Assembly (NCBI GenBank): GCA_028671895.1
Contig: CM053802.1
Location: forward strand, 40,958,201-41,022,200
DNA from: Oenanthe sinensis
Taxonomy: Eukaryota > Streptophyta > Magnoliopsida > Apiales > Apiaceae
Direction of reading: 5' to 3'
Length of the DNA: 64,000 bases
A program made the translations under genes and the position numbers. Shown here piece after piece: positions 1-12,239 of the stretch (the first letter of the stretch is position 1; each line of letters starts with the position of its first letter). Below the pieces are notes generated by a model. The model was not told the DNA's origin. It saw only the letters and a list, made by a program, of their open reading frames with translations, and ran no database searches.

Positions 1-329
1 AAGAAAAATACATTGAGGCAGGTAGTTGTTGTGCCCAGATCTTGTGGATAAGGAATCAACTAAATGACTATGGACTTGCGTTGGATAAAATTCTGATATT
101 CTGTGACAACACAAGTGCTATAGCCATTTCCAACAATCATGTACAACACTCTCGAACCAAACACATTGATATAAGGTATCATTTTATCCGAGAACATGTC
201 ATGAAATGAACTGTGGTGTTACATTTTGTAGCCATAGAAGATCAAATTGCTGACATCTTGACGAAACCATTTGATGAATTCACTTTCTCTAAGTTGATTA
301 GTGTCTTAGGGATGTTAAATAATGGTTAA
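1..329 (+). pseudogene. Copia RNase H C-terminal tail, Sirevirus-like element V
   Basis: The frame entering from the left edge reads as the end of a Ty1/Copia RNase H: a degraded EAEY region (EKYIEAGSCCAQ), the FCDNTSAIAISNNHVQ segment carrying a conserved Asp, then the RTKHIDIRYHFIREHV block. It ends in GMLNNG and a TAA at 327-329. RNase H removes the RNA strand of the RNA/DNA hybrid during reverse transcription. An in-frame TGA at 207-209 breaks the frame, so this is a dead copy. It closely matches the RNase H end of SIRE-A at 40707-41087. The rest of the element lies outside the window. Its downstream spacer matches the X spacer after 11355, so V and X are close relatives. Confidence 0.85.
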
Positions 330-779
330 CTTTTTGATCGCTAGGAGTTGATTTGAATTGATAGATATTAAATGTTAATATTTAAAGAATTTATAAAGTT
401 TGAATCAACAGTATCTTAGGGCTTATGAATATTTGGAGAAATTATCTTGAGAATAAATTAATACTCTTAATATATAATTATTTCAAGTATAACATAAGTA
501 CTTATTTTTTTATAATCGTATATTTAAATTTTTTAAACATTATTATATAAATTATTATATAATTTTTCAAATTATTATTGCTTGTTAATATTTATCATAT
601 TATTATTAATTAATCTAAAAATTGAATAAGATTTTCAATATTTTATTTTATAAACTTAATATTAAATTTATTTTATAAACTTTTATAAAATTTATTTTAT
701 AAACTTTTATTAGTTTATGTTATAAATTTTAATTATTTTATTTTATAAATTTTAAAGAAATTAAGTTTATAATGTGAAT
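330..779 (+). other. AT-rich post-RNase H spacer of element V
   Basis: No coding capacity is visible. The first 310 bases or so align with 11355-11690 (spacer of X) at high identity by eye. From about 640 the sequence becomes a run of imperfect TTTTATAAACTTTTAT units. In the intact relative SIRE-A the corresponding place is the long spacer between RNase H and the env-like ORF. Confidence 0.6.
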
Positions 780-1259
780 TTATTAAATAAATTTACATGA
801 TCCATTCTCAAATGAATTACTCGGCCATTCACCATATAACTTGAAGTGTAGCAAGTGTACTCGGTTGGTGTTGCACGCGCGGATGTGTTTTAAGCGTAAC
901 ATAATTAATTGGCGCAACATAATATTACTAGCGCCACCAAAAGAGTTGGCGCCACTTATACCCAAATTGCAGTTTGGTACCCCAAGTTTTGTACTCTTTA
1001 AATTTTTATTTTAGATTTATTTATTTTTCCAGAAAATTTAAAATTCTTGAAAACTAAATTTTTTCTTAAGTATTGATTTACGATGTTTTAATTTTTAAGA
1101 AAATTCGAAATTCTTGAAAATTAATTTGTTGTAAATTTTTATTTTTGATTAATTTATTTTATAAGAAAATTAAAAATTCTATAAATTTAAATTTTTCTTA
1201 AATATTAAATTAAGGGTGCTCAAAGAGTTTGTAGTTGAAGATTTTTCTGGGTATTGAAG
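780..1259. other. V/W junction: GC-rich island then AT-rich leader-like DNA
   Basis: There is no gene here. A short GC-rich patch at 860-955 contains GCGCCA and TGGCGC as an inverted repeat (about 930-952). After about 980 the DNA is T-rich with repeated AAATTCTTGAAAA-type blocks, resembling the leader between primer site and gag of SIRE-A (35211-35425). I could not find a clean LTR end or primer-binding site, so the 5' boundary of W is uncertain. Confidence 0.35.
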
Positions 1260-3440
1260 ACAACTAAAATTGACTGAAGAAAACCCAATGAGGTTAATTC
1301 TGGAACAGGTTGAAGAAGAGGTGGTATTAATTTCATCAGAGGTTTACTCCATAGGATCCCACTGGTTTTTATTTGCTCGAAAAGAAGAGATTAATTTGGG
1401 TACAGTTTTTGGTTGAATTGAGTTGGATTTTTGGATGAAACATCTTAGGGGTTAAAGTAGTGAAGGAGAACAGACTAGACTACCGGGAATCTCAGTACAA
1501 ACCTTAAAGATTATTCTACAGGGAGGTTACAGAAAGTTCGTGTTAACACTACATATCATTTGGAACGTAGGGTTACAGCCAACAGGGATCTAAGAATACA
1601 ACCACATTATTTGTAAAAGACCTGTTTGTGCTGAAGGCCTATAAACTAGAACAAGAGCTAAAGAAGATAATTTTTGGTAAAACAGGTTGTTAGAATATCT
1701 ACTGTATTTGTGACCTAGGAACCAAATTTGATTGACGTCAAGGTTGAGAACCTCTGAACAGAAACAAAATGATCTTAGAAGATGAATTGAAGATGTAATA
1801 GCTCGAGGTAGTGGTCAAAGTGTTATAAGTGAATTTGACACTTTGGAATAACTTGAGAATATGGACAACCAATCAAGCCTGCAGGGCAAATAGAAGTGCA
1901 GTGACATCAAATTCAAACGGAATCCCAATTCTTAATCTAAGCTCCTTACCTATAGATTCCATAAAAGAGATTTTCAAGTACAGTTCAAGAAGCGGTTGCA
2001 AGACATAGATGGTTTATATTTGAAAGACAAGATTAGGGGTTTGCTACACAGTTTGAAGAAACATGTACAAGCAAAAGATGATAAACACTGTGTTGGGTTG
2101 CAGCAGGAATCACAAGCATTAGTGAGGATGCAGCAAGGGAAAACATTTGTTGGTGAAGTTAAATGCAAGGATAATTCTATCAGTGACAATGATGAACCAT
2201 ATGGGTATCTGGCATCAATGACCAACACTGGAAATGAATCACTAAGCACTTCACAGGTACACATTCTAACTATTATACGTTTATCTAATTCATAACTGTA
2301 TTATTATTAGGTATTGAAATGTATTATATTCATGTCAGCATGTAAGCATATTAGGACTTAAATGCTTAATTGATTGCTAAGAATGAGATTTACATGCTAG
2401 AATTCATGAGTTTAATTAGTACATTTCGTACTTAATTGTCTATGTAGTAAAATGAATATCTAGAATTAGATAGGGTGTTCTAGAAGGTTAGGTGTATCCC
2501 TAAACATTTACTGGAACTTGATTTAAATCTTATTTGATTTAATACCTCTACTAATTTTGTGAAAATTGCTAATAGGAAAACAGGTCATAGATCATATATT
2601 TTATATTTGTTCCTATTGTGATAAATGACTTGTTAAGTGTATATGGAATTTGATATTGCTCATAATGTTTTATTCAAATATTCTGCATATTCTTAAAATT
2701 GTTTATGTGCTTATTTTCATATGATTTTCTCCCACTCACATAGTTGCACTTAAATGTCATATCACATCATGTATTGCTCGTTGATGAGTATAAGATTAAA
2801 AGATGGTAGAATTATCTAAGTAGTCAGTAAAATTTGTAGATTTGAAGCTTAATCAAAAACTGACTTAGGTAATTAGAGATAGTTAAAATGTTATAAAATG
2901 ACAGAAATGGATTAGGAAGAATTAGTAATCAATTTTTTAGTTCTTCTATTCCATGTGCTTTTAGAAAATTCTTGAATATCTGCAAATCTGCTTTACATTT
3001 GTTACACTTGTGTAGAATGGTTAAAGTAGATAGTACTGAATTTTCTAATATGCATAACATGCCTGAATTACATAATTCTTATCTATAATGCGTTGAAGCT
3101 GAATGTTTACCATGTGTTCTTATTTTCATGCTTATTCATTTAAATTTGAAACTGCACATCTTAGGACTTACATACTCTTAGACAAAACATGTATAAGAAT
3201 CACAATAGGGTAAAGACTGTTAGTCCACCTTAAGTTAGATTGGAATCACTAGTCTCATAGCCTTAAGACTACTTTGACAAGGCTGCTGTAAATGAGAAGT
3301 GATCAGTCAAAGATAAGTTTATGAATGTTAAAGGTGAAACTATTGTTACAACTGTTGATAGTAATATCTCTAACCCTTCTGGACTCAATTGAAGTTGAGT
3401 ACCAAGAAGCTTAATCATTTGTGATTGCAGAGTATGTAAC
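1260..3440 (+). pseudogene. gag remnant of element W
   Basis: Only fragments of a capsid/nucleocapsid polyprotein can be read. The longest open stretch (about 1996-2295) is a lysine/glutamine-rich, coiled-coil-like segment ending in an acidic SDNDEPYGYLASM motif, matching the acidic DSDNDDDEELGNLALMA segment after the zinc knuckle in SIRE-A gag. At 3350-3410 a degraded NPSGLN...VPRS string corresponds to the GPNQFWAPK region that precedes protease in SIRE-A. Between about 2296 and 3250 I see no coding similarity. That stretch is either decayed beyond recognition or an old insertion. Confidence 0.45.
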
Positions 3441-3449
3441 AAAAGATAA

Positions 3450-4600
3450 AAGTTATGTGATTTTGTGACATTTATTGTTCGAGTCATATGATTAAGATTG
3501 GAGCTCTGACATCACAGTTGGTTGAGAAAGCCTATCCAATGGTAACCTTTGGAGATGACAACAAAGGATGTACAAGGGATATGGCTATAATGATTTTTGG
3601 AATTGTCATCAATGGAAGTATCTTTCTTGTCAGCGGACTTAAACACTATCTACAGGGCACTAGGGAATTCCTTGTCATGGGTTTTCTAGAAAAGCATTGA
3701 AAAAGAAAAGTGTTTGATTTGAAGCAAGAAAGATGGAATCTCACTCAACTGGGAGTGAGAAAATTTGTTCGCAGCTGACATGGAGTTTGTATGCAAAGGT
3801 GAAATGAACTTTTCAGTAAAGCTTCATCAGTAAAGAATTAGATATGGCATACGAAGCTCTCACACTTGGTCAACAAGACAATGGATTATCCGATAAAGAT
3901 GAAATTGGGGAGAGGACTGCTTCATATTGAATTCAATTCAGAAGGACATTTTAAAGTACGTCACATAGGGAAGTCAATGAAAACATCAAACTGAAGCAAA
4001 TTATGGAATGGATGAAATATGCTTAGTGGTGATTAATGACAACCCTAATTACAAGTTGGTGATGTTCATGCATTCAACTAACAAAATATCACAGATGGTG
4101 GTTGATCACATCAGGAAGATTAAGTTGGAAGCAAAGTAAGATGTGAGAACTTTGAAGTCAGATATTGGAACTGAATTTCGTGAATGAAGTTCTAAATAAA
4201 GTCTGCACTTATAAAAGTACTTTAAAGCTGAAGCAATTAACACATCATACTGTTTAAATCAATAAAGTTCTTGAAAGACATCATATGAGTTAATGGCCAA
4301 CCAGAAGCAAACACTGAAGCTCTTTCGTGTGTTTGGAGGAAATTGATTTTTATTGAAGTTGTATATGAGTATTTTGGCAAGTTTGAAGTTAAGGCTCATG
4401 GAACAATTTTCTTCGGCTACTTATTGATGTCAAAAGCTTTCAAGACATATGTGATGGAAAACCAGAAGGTGATTGAAAGTCTGAATGTATCGTTCAAATA
4501 CATCAATCTCCCAAGCATTCAAATGAAAGACTATTCTGAATCTTTGAAGTTTGACATCCCGTCAGAGTCAAATTTAGATCCTGATGTTGAAACTTAGGTT
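3450..4600 (+). pseudogene. protease-integrase remnant of element W
   Basis: Around 3475 a CSSHM string followed by LTSQLVEKAYPMVTFGDDNK is the segment just downstream of a Copia aspartic protease active site; the D-S-G triad itself is lost to a frame break. GLKHYLQG at about 3636 is the degraded GLKHNLL motif. At about 4145-4185 LKSDIGTEF retains the second catalytic Asp of the DDE integrase, with SDNG changed to SDIG. The open stretch 4343-4597 is the conserved integrase C-terminal region (GKFEVKAHGTIFFGY ... SLNVSFKYINLPSIQ). Multiple frames and stops make the enzyme non-functional. Confidence 0.7.
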
Positions 4601-6475
4601 ACGGAAGGAATTAATGATAATGATGGTGATTTAGATCTTTTTAATGGAAATGGTAGTGAAACTACACAACTCGTGAACTTTAACGGAATCCACTGAAAAA
4701 GGTAAAGGATCTTCAATACATCCTAGCAGCAACTTAGGGGGAGCATATATTTTTGACTCTGCCAAGATAGCAGCAACTTAGGGGGAGCATCCACTGAAAA
4801 AGGTAAAGGATCTACTAGTCGTACTTAACACAATGAAGATCAAAGGAATACATTAAGAACATATCTGCCAAGATAAAAGGTTTGAAGTCAAATTCAATCG
4901 TGAAGTCTAGCTCTTAGTAAACCGGATTATTGAGTAAAGGCTAGAAGTGCTAATCAAAATGAACATATATTTTTCGAAACCTAACATCTGGAATCCCAAA
5001 GAATACTGAAGATGAACTGATTAATCTAAATTGGTTGATTGCAATGCACGATGATCTCAATCAATTTGAAAGGCATAAACTACTGAAGCTGGAACCCAGA
5101 CCACAAGACAAGACAATATTTGGTATTGTAAGGGTTTTCAGAAACTGGATAATTATTGGCATTGTTATGAGGGACAAAGACAAACTGGTTGCTATAGGTT
5201 AATATCAAGTAGAAGGTATCGGCGATGATGGAAACATAATCTTCGGGACTTTCAAGATTAAATAGTAAGCACCAGTGACGAGACTTGATCCTATTAGGGC
5301 TGAACAAGTTGATGACCTAACAATAAGATATCTCTAGCACCTATTGAGCATTCAAGCATGAATATCTATCAGATGAATGTGAACAAGTGCACACCTGAAT
5401 GGTGAGTTAGAAGTTGATGTACAACATTTCCTAGACTTTGAAGTTGCAGATTCATTGGAATTTATATATCATTCTCTTCATAAGATCTTTAATGAATGGA
5501 GTTAGGGATTCAATCAAAATGTCAAGGACATGATATGACACTCTAACTGCTAATTACTTGAAGATGATTTTATATTAGAATAGCTATACACATATATCTC
5601 TCTAAAATATAAGGCACACACAATGTAATATATGTGCAAGTATACCATTATTATATTATATGTGGGTTTACTAATGAAAATTTAGCAAGAGTTATTTGCT
5701 AAGTAAATGAAGAGTAGGTACAAGATGAGCATGTTGGAAGAGTTGCAATTCTTTTTGGATTACAATTAATTCAAAAGAATGATGGCAATTAAAGTAAATC
5801 AAGGATCTTTTTGAAGATGCGCAATTTGGAAGATTCTAGACCTGCCAATACTACTTTCCAACAAACCACTAAGCTTAATCAGGGCAAATCATGTATATAA
5901 ACTGAAGTGACAAGCAATAGAGGTATGATCAGCTCTTTACTTATTCAAATGCATAAAGACCATATATTTTATTCTCGATATGCCTATGTGCAAGTTTCCA
6001 AGTGGATAATAGAGAATCTTATCTTGTAGCTAAGTTATGAATTGTTAGATATCTTAAGGGATTACAAATTCTTAGAATCAGGTACCCTAAAGATACTAGG
6101 TTTAACCTAATTGGCTATATAGATATAGATGATGCAGATTGTAAGAAAGATAGGGAAGTCATTCCTAGAAGATGTCAATTTCGTGGAAGAAGTTGGATTC
6201 TTGTTGAAATGAGAGAAAGCATTCAATACACATAGATGCAACAAAGGCTAAACTTAAAGCGGCTAGTGAATGAGATGCTCTGATCTTCTAGACAAGGAAA
6301 CTACTTCAACTCCAACAACTCTGTTGATATCTCCACACCACTCAAGGAACAAGCTCATGGACATCAGGTATCATTTCTTTCGAGAGTTGTCCTTAGTAGA
6401 ATAACTTGGAGATCTTTGCTAGATAACTTGATGAATTTATTTTATCTAAGTTGGGTAGTGAACTTGGGATATTAT
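4601..6475 (+). pseudogene. RT-RNase H remnant of element W
   Basis: Segments of a Copia reverse transcriptase survive in shifted frames: LNWLIAMHDDLNQFERHKL near 5025-5085 (start of RT), FTNENLA...FAK near 5665-5705 (just after the YVDD position, itself not readable), a YRGMISSLL trace near 5925, and a YPKDTRFNLIGY segment near 6085. RNase H traces run 6220-6475 and end with a degraded DEFILSKLGSELG. The linker at about 4690-4810 carries a local direct duplication of a block ending in AGCAGCAACTTAGGGGGAGC. Confidence 0.65.
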
Positions 6476-8509
6476 TTATGTGCATATTTATTAAAAATCC
6501 CATATGCAAGAAATTCTCAAATGAGTTCACAAATATTAAATCATCCACATTTAAAGGACTTGTGAATTTGTTTAAAATCCAGTACTTCGTACTTTTTTGC
6601 TACTAGTTTAATTATCATGCTTACAATGTTATATGCATATGTGGTAGTTAAATTTTCTAGCATAAATTAGCAGCATAATTATTTATTTGTTAAATATTCA
6701 ATGAGTATTAGTCATTGATATCTTGCTTAATTGTTCTGATATTTTGCTCTGATACTTTTAAATATTTTATTACAAATAATTGTGACACATTTAGTATTAG
6801 TGATATTATTTAGAATTTATGTTCTAAGTAATCAATGTTTATTTCAAAAATCACTAATATTGAAAGCTGAAGTATTTTCTAAGTTATGTGTATAAAATTC
6901 TCAATATTTTATATACTTGTGAAATATTTCTAAAATTTGATTTTATTTGCGAGGAGTTGTAATTAGGATCACAAGTATTAAATGTCAATATTTAAAGGAC
7001 ATGTGAATTTCTTTTCAACTATTTCCTCGAGCTTACGTATATCACTAATAATTGTTATGAGTATAATTGTAATATGCTTGTTTGACGATTATTAGATATA
7101 GCGTAGGAAGTTATATGCTAATATTCAATCTTATGAATATTTAGTATTTAGAGAAATTATTTTATCTTATTAAAATTATGGATTGAAGTAATTCAATGTT
7201 TATTAGTTTCATAATTTTAATTTGATAAAATATTAGAAGCATAATTTCTTGTATTTTAAAATTATTAATAAATATCAAGTAATGATATTTTATTAATGTT
7301 TCTGTGCAATTAGTTGTGATATTTTTAATATTAGTGATAATATTTATTGCTTATCTGAAATCACTAATAATAAAAATATGCCTAAATGCTTATTGTTTTA
7401 TTGAATAATTGTCATGTATAATTTGATTTATATATGCATGTATGTGGTAACTGTTTAGTATTGTATGAGTATTACTTTTAGTTTACTTTCTTTGACTAAA
7501 TGTTTTAAACCTAAATGTATTGAAAAGAATTTATTGTCTATTTATTTTCCAAAATGTTTTATCCTACAATACATTCACTTTCTATCAGTTTTAAAGAAGA
7601 AAACATCAAAATTCTTTTTCAAAATTTCTCTTTTGAAAATCTTTTGATTTACAGCCCTACTTTGATTTCTAAATCCTAGGGTGTGAATCAACTTTTTCTT
7701 GAGGATAATCTTTCTCTAAGTCTCAAAATCTTTTATCCTCTCTCAAAAATTGGTTTTAAATGATACATTTACAAAACCTTTTTCTCTCTTAATTTTTCCT
7801 TTTAAAGTGGTAGAAACTTTGTGACTGCTATTTTATTCAGAGAAATTATTTTTACTGTGAGGTACCAATAACTTATAAAATGATTTGTTTTTAAACACTT
7901 GTTTTAATGTATGTTTCATATTGATTCATAGTACCTAAACAGTGATTTTTACTTTGAATGCCTTGTGCTATTTTGTTAAGCATACATTCACCCTTATTGT
8001 CATGTATTTTCTTTTTAAGACGTAGTTATTATCAGGCAGACAAAAATGATATAAATCATAATTGCATTATGAGTCGGACAATCATTGTATTCTATCTGAT
8101 AAGGATGTTTTGCAAAACTATTTTTAAAACATACAATACTTAGGTTTTAAAAGAAATGAGTCATTTTATTGAGATATAATTTCGTAAAAGAGTTGAATTT
8201 CTTCTTTGGTATAAATTCTTGAATTTTATTATGAGAAGTTTGTTTTATAAGAGATTCATAAGGGATAGAAACTTTCTTCTCTGATACACTTTTCCACATT
8301 TTATTATGGGATACGTATCTTAAAGAAAATTTCGTATCATGCTCTTAAATGATAAATCTTTAGATCCGACAAAACTCTTTTACTGAAAGCACTTTAATGC
8401 AATCGTTTACCATTCCTTCTTATATTTTTCCTTCTCCTTGGGATGAAAAATATGTTTTGGAATGTTAAGGTGATTATCTCTTTATCTTGATTGTCTATAT
8501 CCTTTTAGC
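6476..8509. other. AT-rich spacer between RNase H and env-like remnant of W
   Basis: About 2 kb without a supportable gene. The DNA is AT-rich with short repeated phrases such as ATTAAATGTCAATATTTAAAGGA (split across copies near 6530 and 6985) that also appear in the V, X and SIRE-A spacers. The small frames here have no family resemblance. Confidence 0.5.
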
Positions 8510-9600
8510 CCTCAATGGCTTTAGAAGCTGACCAAGAGGTTGAAAACCCATCAATCTCTTACCCAGGCCATAGTACCAAACACTAATTCATCCACTTCCA
8601 TGTATTAATCCCGGGAGATATAAGGAACACATGTTTGTTAGAGGTTGATTAGGGAAGAACTGCACTTGATACGGCAAATAAGGATGAAGTCGGAAGTGCA
8701 CCCATAACTCTACCTCTAGAGAAGAAAAGTAGTATATAAAATATGGTAAATGTAAGCTCATCTGCATCTTCTCAGAAGGATGCAGAGCTAAAAAGGCAAT
8801 TAAACTGTCTCTGGAATCATTCTCTCAACAGGGTGAGTCCATTGAAATTCGTTCGTCAGCCAGAACATCTTGTAATGATTCAAGCACACCACCGGCACTT
8901 ACACTGATGGTAAGCCTAAACAGATAAATTCTAGGAACATATTGCAAGGTGTGCATAGTGAGAGGTATAGGCATTCAGAGGAGATGCGGACTTTAATTTG
9001 CCATACATTACATTGTCTAAGGTATCTACCTTAAACAAAAGTTAATCTTCTGCATCCCGAAAGGGAGATCTCTTATTCAGATTTATCTGGGCTTGAGAGG
9101 CAATTACTTAGAAAGAATTCTTCGGATGAGTCAAGTAGGGTATTTTATATAATATTCCCGTCACAGGGTTACGAGGGAAATGTAGGCTTTAAATTTCCAT
9201 TCATTACATTACCTACTACTTTGCCCCTCTTGGAAGGAACATTTCTAGATCCTGAAAAGGAATGTCCACCTCTCATTTACAAATAAGGTGTGAGGCAACT
9301 CCTTGATAGAACAAGGCAGGATTCCTAAAAAGATTTTAAAATCTTGGGATAATCCATCTCAAAGAGGTGAGGCTCCACTAGACAGTGATTTAACAAAAAC
9401 TATTGAGTCTGGTGCTGAGACATTGCTTATGCATGATAGATCAAGAACATCTATACGAGGAAATTCTCCACTTGCTAGTGATTCAGTTCATTCTGAAGAA
9501 TCAGGTGATAAGAATATAAATGAATTGACGGATTTCACTTGCAGGTATAGAACGCTATATTTGGAATGCAGAGTGAAAGTGAGAGAGAGAAACACTTGAG
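8510..9600 (+). pseudogene. env-like ORF remnant of element W
   Basis: The first phrase is MALEADQEVENPSISYPG at 8515. From about 9000 the DNA aligns with 23967-24540 (X), including LNPEREI/SASRKGDLL-type and LERQ phrases seen in shifted frames. In X the same segment is open for over 100 codons, so W is the more decayed copy. A frame at 9303-9599 stays open in a different phase. Sireviruses are known to carry an extra ORF between RNase H and the 3' LTR, usually called env-like; position and the match to X are the grounds for this call. No signal peptide or transmembrane segment is readable. Confidence 0.5.
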
Positions 9601-10511
9601 TGAAAGTGAGGGATAAATACACTTGAGTGAGAGATAAGGAGAAAAATAATGAAACACTTCAAAGTGCTCGACACTTAAGTGTAAACACCAACAAAATGTA
9701 GTAGAAATGAGGAAACCATAGACCAAACACTTACCCTTGCTACTTGTTGCTTCTAAAAGAAAAACTACCATATTTTCCCAATCAATGACAGACGAGAACC
9801 TTCTTTGAAAGATAGGCCATGAGAAATTTATGGTACATTATAGGATTCCTCAACTAAGGGGGTGAATTTAGTATACAAGAAAAAGGAGAAAGTCAGTCTC
9901 ATATTCGTATCCTTATGGGAGAAGTTAATATCCTTACGGGGAGAATTTAGACAAGAAAAAGAAGAAAATCTTATCTTCTAATCCTTATGGGAAACAATAG
10001 AATATGGGAGAATTAAAAAAATGTATCCTATATTTGAAAGGAGTTGTCAGTAGAGGATTCCTCATCCAAGTGGGATATATAAAAAAGGAATGACACTTTC
10101 ATTATTCATCTGAAGAGAAGAAGAAGAAAAAGAAGAAGAATCACATTCTCAGGGAGAGAACATTATTTGAGCTATGTTTTATGATCTGTTGAAGATATTC
10201 TCAGGAATATTGATTCTTATGAAGCTCTATTCATGATAAGTTCTTTAAGTTCAAACTATGAAGGATTTTGAAGTAGAGGAAGCTCAAATATAGAGAAAAT
10301 GAAGATGATACTACTTGAATATCATTTCAGTGCTAGAGGAACAAACATCTTTCATTTCAGTTACATAAGAATTCTGGAAATACAGAATCTGATCTAGAAA
10401 AACCGGTGGTATTATTTACAGGTCCCGGACTATTACTTTTTCTAGTTGTTAGTTGAGTTATCCTCTATATGGGATTTGTTTGCTAAGTTTAACAATCAAA
10501 TAGGGGGAGAT
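9601..10511 (+). promoter_or_regulatory. Multiple polypurine-tract region of W
   Basis: Purine tracts occur at about 9856 (AACTAAGGGGGTGAA), 9936 (TACGGGGAGAATTTAG), 10149 (CTCAGGGAGAGAAC) and 10500 (AAATAGGGGGAGAT); the last directly abuts the LTR. Polypurine tracts prime plus-strand DNA synthesis. Repeated tracts upstream of the 3' LTR are a described Sirevirus trait. No gene is visible in this stretch. Confidence 0.65.
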
Positions 10512-11291
10512 TGTTGGTGAGATTACGAAGCTGTATGAATAGTAATTGTGATAACTCAACATTAGAACATGACATGTAAATAATACTATGTCTACATGGA
10601 AATCAGGATGAAATGAAGACAAGGCAAATACAGTGAATCAAGACATTAGAAGAATTTATGAAGTCTACTACAGTTCACTGAAAGAAGTTCATTAATATGT
10701 TCAAGTGTTAGCGAAGAATAATGTGTAAAGACTTTCAGGGTTTCAGAAATGTTAAAGATTCAGTATAAAAGTGCCACTAGAAGATTTCAGTGTACCAGCA
10801 TTGATCGAAGATAGACAGTGTTCGAAGCATATGAATCTAGAAGAATTGAAGACATGGTAAAGACAAAGGATTAAGAAGACATCTGCAGTCTTGGAGTTAT
10901 ACTCATTGAAAGAAATTAATTTTTATGTTCAAGCATCAGTGAAGAACATAATGATGTATTCAATATTGTGGTAATAATGGAGACATTGTCTAAGTACCAG
11001 AAAAGGTTCCAATAAAAGTATTATATTTATTGACAGTCAGTGTTCAAAACAATGAAGTTGTTGTAAACTTAACAATGTACGTAAGGCTATAATACGAAGA
11101 CCTAGATCAAAGTTAGTCGTCTGTGAACCAGACCATTTGCACTAGGTGTCAATAGTTTATGAAAGGTATCTGAGTATTAACTATAGAAGAATTGTTAAGT
11201 TGAAGAACGTACGTGGAAATAACGGTTATTTATTAAGGTACAAAAAGTGATTTCTAGAGGGTACAGCCAAACAGCTAAAACAGCTCACAGG
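10512..11291 (+). mobile_element. Truncated 3' LTR of element W
   Basis: Starts TGTTGGTGAGATTACG right after the polypurine tract and aligns with the X LTR (34012-34445 continuing at 45812). Inside are two diverged copies of a block around TTCATTAATATGTTCAAG followed by a GTTAGCGAAGAA-type string, about 240 bp apart. Homology to the X LTR stops near 11291, so about half of the LTR, including its CCAACA end, is missing. Confidence 0.8.
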
Positions 11292-11701
11292 GTTAGGGAT
11301 GAATCCACTTTCTCTAACTTGGTTAGTGAGCTATGGATGTTAAATAATGGTTAACTTTTTGATCGCTAGGAGTTGATTTGAATTGATAGATATTAAATGT
11401 TAATATTTAAAAAATTTATGAAGTTTGAATCAACAGTATCTTAGGGCTTATGAATATTTGGAGAAATTATCTTGAGAATAAATTAATACTCTTAATAGAT
11501 AATTATTTCAAGTATAGCATAAGTACTTATTTTTCTTTATAATTGGATATTTAAATATTTTAAACATTATTATATAAATTATTATATAATTTTTAAAATT
11601 ATTATTACTTGTTAATATTTATCATATTATTATTAATTAATCTAAAAATCGAATAAGATTTTAAATATTTTATCTCAAATTTTGGAACAATTAATAATAT
11701 A
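11292..11701 (+). pseudogene. RNase H tail and spacer of element X
   Basis: From 11298 the sequence reads DESTFSNLVSELWMLNNG and a TAA at 352-354 of this kilobase (11352-11354), the C-terminus of Copia RNase H. The following AT-rich spacer aligns with V (330-640). Its continuation is interrupted at 11702 by the end of the S-minus LTR. Coding capacity is only the last 18 or so codons. Confidence 0.75.
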
Positions 11702-12040
11702 TGTTATTCCCTAGAATAATGTCAATATTTGTAGAAGGGGGCTGAAACTTTTTGTCATTTTAATATTTGTTCTTGATGTTTGAGTGTTTTGAGAGAATGT
11801 GTATAAACAAGAAATGGAACTGAAAATACAATGAACAAAGATATTTAAAATTATTGATGGATTGGATTTTCCATCAGTGTATAGTTTTGCTCAATGTTTC
11901 TAGGTTAATAAAATCTAGCTTCGTATTTACAAGGTTAGAAAATAAATCAACTGTTCTTACAAAGTGCTCTAAGGCTGAACAGTTGATTCAAGAGATATTG
12001 TCTAACTTCTCTCCTTTTTTTAACAATGCTACCACACTTG

Positions 12041-12048
12041 TTTATATA
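12041..12048 (-). promoter_or_regulatory. TATA box in the S-minus LTR
   Basis: TATATAAA on the minus strand, about 340 bp from the LTR end and downstream of the decamer-rich U3. The position fits the transcription start of an LTR promoter; inferred from sequence only. Confidence 0.5.
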
Positions 12049-12239
12049 CCATAAGAGTGTTTACAATTCCTAGAAAGAGTATTAAAATATTTAATCTAAA
12101 CTAGGATTGTTTCTGATCTATCTTTTCTCTTGCCTTTTTCCATTCTGGGAAAAGTCTTCAGACTTGGAAAGACAGCTTCAGTTTGATTCTTCACTGTCAT
12201 CATAGACTGTCTTCCATAGGTGTACTTTTGTCTGTCAAC

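Larger units (their letters stand above)
980..11291 (+). mobile_element. Decayed Sirevirus-like Copia element W
   Basis: Recognisable order on the plus strand: AT-rich leader, gag fragments (1260-2295, 3260-3440), protease/integrase remnants (3450-4600), RT/RNase H remnants (4601-6475), long AT-rich spacer, env-like remnant (8510-9600), several polypurine tracts and the start of a 3' LTR at 10512. The LTR is cut at about 11291, where the sequence switches to the RNase H tail of X. All frames are riddled with stops and indels, so W is the oldest-looking element here. No TSD can be recovered. Confidence 0.65.

Noticed and set aside
783..965. 60-codon minus-strand frame
   Set aside because: Starts with TTG, no family resemblance, lies over the V/W junction.
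7465..8143. Two plus-strand frames of about 60 codons
   Set aside because: Phe/Lys/Leu-rich by AT bias in a spacer; no motif.
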